A stretch of DNA of 13,102 nt, from the NCBI GenBank assembly GCA_020343715.1, contig CP070808.1:1424059-1437160 (forward strand), read 5' to 3'. Below are positions 12,480 through 13,102 of this stretch, one piece after another. The DNA comes from Thermoplasmata archaeon (GTDB taxonomy: Archaea; Thermoplasmatota; DTKX01; GCA-020343715). The notes below the pieces were generated by a model, which saw nothing but the letters and a program-made list of their open reading frames with translations, made no database searches and was not told the DNA's origin. Position numbers and translations under genes: made by a program. The stretch's first letter is position 1. Each line of letters begins with the position of its first letter.

Positions 12480-13102
12480 CTAGTCCATGATAATTAAGCT
12501 ATCGATGAACAGCTCGTACTCCTCGTCCTCGTCCAGGTCGTGGACCTTGACCTTCTCCACCTCGCCCTCGCCGCCGACCTCCAGGAGCTTGGACAGGAAC
12601 AGCAGCTTGACGTCGGAGCGCTTGGCCCGGGACCGGAGGGAGTCGTCCCCCGGCAGCTCGGTGTCGGTGGTCATGAAGACCACCCGGCCGGTGACCTCGG
12701 TGAGGTCCATGGCCAGCTGCAGCGACTTCTCGCCGGTGTCGACCACCAGGACACGCAGGCCCTCGACCTCCGAGGGGTCGGGACGCGCCTTGTAAAGGCC
12801 CTTGCCCTCGTAGTCAGCCTCGCCCTCCACCGGGCCCTGGACGATGGTGGTGCAGGACTTCTCCGGCACATCGTCGGGATTCACCGGGTCCAGCTTGACC
12901 CCCTCGCGCCAGTTCTTGATGGCGTCGTGGAGGGCGTCAGCGGCCAGGTTGGAGCAGTGCATCTTGATGGGGGGCAGCCCGTCCAGGGCGTCGGCCACGT
13001 CGCTCCGGGTGACGGTCAGCGCGTCGTCCAGGGTCATGCCCTTCACCAGCTCGGTGACCATGCTGCTGGTGGCGACGGCGGAGCCGCAGCCGAAGGTCTG
13101 GA
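12480..13102 (-). CDS. iscU: IscU-type Fe-S cluster scaffold fused to a degenerate thioredoxin-reductase-like Rossmann domain, 5' end cut by window
   Basis: The last 206 residues are visible and the reading frame runs off the window edge, so the start is missing. Residues 1-69 of the fragment are the C-terminal half of an IscU/NifU-N scaffold, with [11 protein letters not shown] (3-13) holding the second ligand cysteine (Cys5) and [19 protein letters not shown] (43-61) holding the third (Cys49). The first cysteine lies outside. A linker (about 70-113, with an extra Cys83) leads to a second domain (114-206). This follows the strand-helix order of the NADPH-binding half of thioredoxin reductase: [18 protein letters not shown], then [25 protein letters not shown] and [14 protein letters not shown]. 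The nucleotide loop GxGxxA is degraded to DTGEKS, and the Arg-rich NADPH motif is gone. It has neither the ferredoxin domain nor the Nfu domain of NifU. The scaffold call is firm; the second-domain call is by pattern. Confidence 0.88.
   Translation of the reverse strand, partial: QTFGCGSAVATSSMVTELVKGMTLDDALTVTRSDVADALDGLPPIKMHCSNLAADALHDAIKNWREGVKLDPVNPDDVPEKSCTTIVQGPVEGEADYEGKGLYKARPDPSEVEGLRVLVVDTGEKSLQLAMDLTEVTGRVVFMTTDTELPGDDSLRSRAKRSDVKLLFLSKLLEVGGEGEVEKVKVHDLDEDEEYELFIDSLIIMD

Noticed and set aside
1..13102. tRNA, rRNA, CRISPR, insertion sequence or prophage content
   Set aside because: No cloverleaf-like sequence, repeat-spacer pattern, transposase or phage gene was seen, and the gaps are too short to hide most of these.

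Overview
The window is archaeal and high in GC. It encodes the large subunit (DP2) of the archaea-specific family D DNA polymerase, an archaeal-type CTP-dependent riboflavin kinase with an N-terminal helix-turn-helix, and an archaeal-size NOG1 GTPase. Upstream of most genes is an A/T-rich TATA-like element of the type AA(A)cnTTAT. In several cases its centre lies about 30 nt before the ATG and no Shine-Dalgarno sequence is present, as expected for leaderless archaeal transcripts. A Thermoplasmatota-like euryarchaeon is my best guess, but lineage cannot be fixed from one window.

Layout. 1-563 (minus, cut by the window edge): RbkR-type riboflavin kinase/regulator. A 110 bp divergent promoter region separates it from a NOG1-family GTPase (674-1696, plus), followed by DP2 (1782-5312, plus). 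DP2 converges, with a 7 bp gap, on an NAD-dependent epimerase-like protein (5320-6273, minus). A second divergent promoter region (6274-6418) leads to a membrane-anchored, probably exported beta-rich protein (6419-6982), which is translationally coupled to an OPT-family transporter (6984-9020). Next come a stand-alone PqqD-like protein (9067-9483) and a 70-residue four-cysteine protein (9513-9725). A 124 bp gap holds a promoter, two inverted repeats and a strong ribosome binding site for a class I flavoprotein disulfide reductase with a histidine-rich tail (9850-11406). That gene converges on a DOMON/cytochrome b561-like membrane protein (11418-12413, minus). Downstream-facing on the same strand, at the right edge, is an IscU-type Fe-S scaffold fused to a degenerate thioredoxin-reductase-like Rossmann domain (12480-13102, minus, cut by the edge).

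How the genes fit together. The left half is housekeeping (flavin synthesis, ribosome assembly, replication). The right half is dominated by redox and metal chemistry: a disulfide reductase with a metal-binding-type tail, a candidate trans-membrane haem electron carrier, and an Fe-S cluster scaffold. The small exported protein and the OPT transporter form a clear two-gene unit, probably for uptake of peptides or metal chelates. I see no tRNA, rRNA, CRISPR array, insertion sequence or phage gene, and no gene-free stretch longer than 300 bp. The most unusual items are the IscU-Rossmann fusion, the histidine-rich reductase with a structured-looking leader, and the PqqD-like/small cysteine protein pair.
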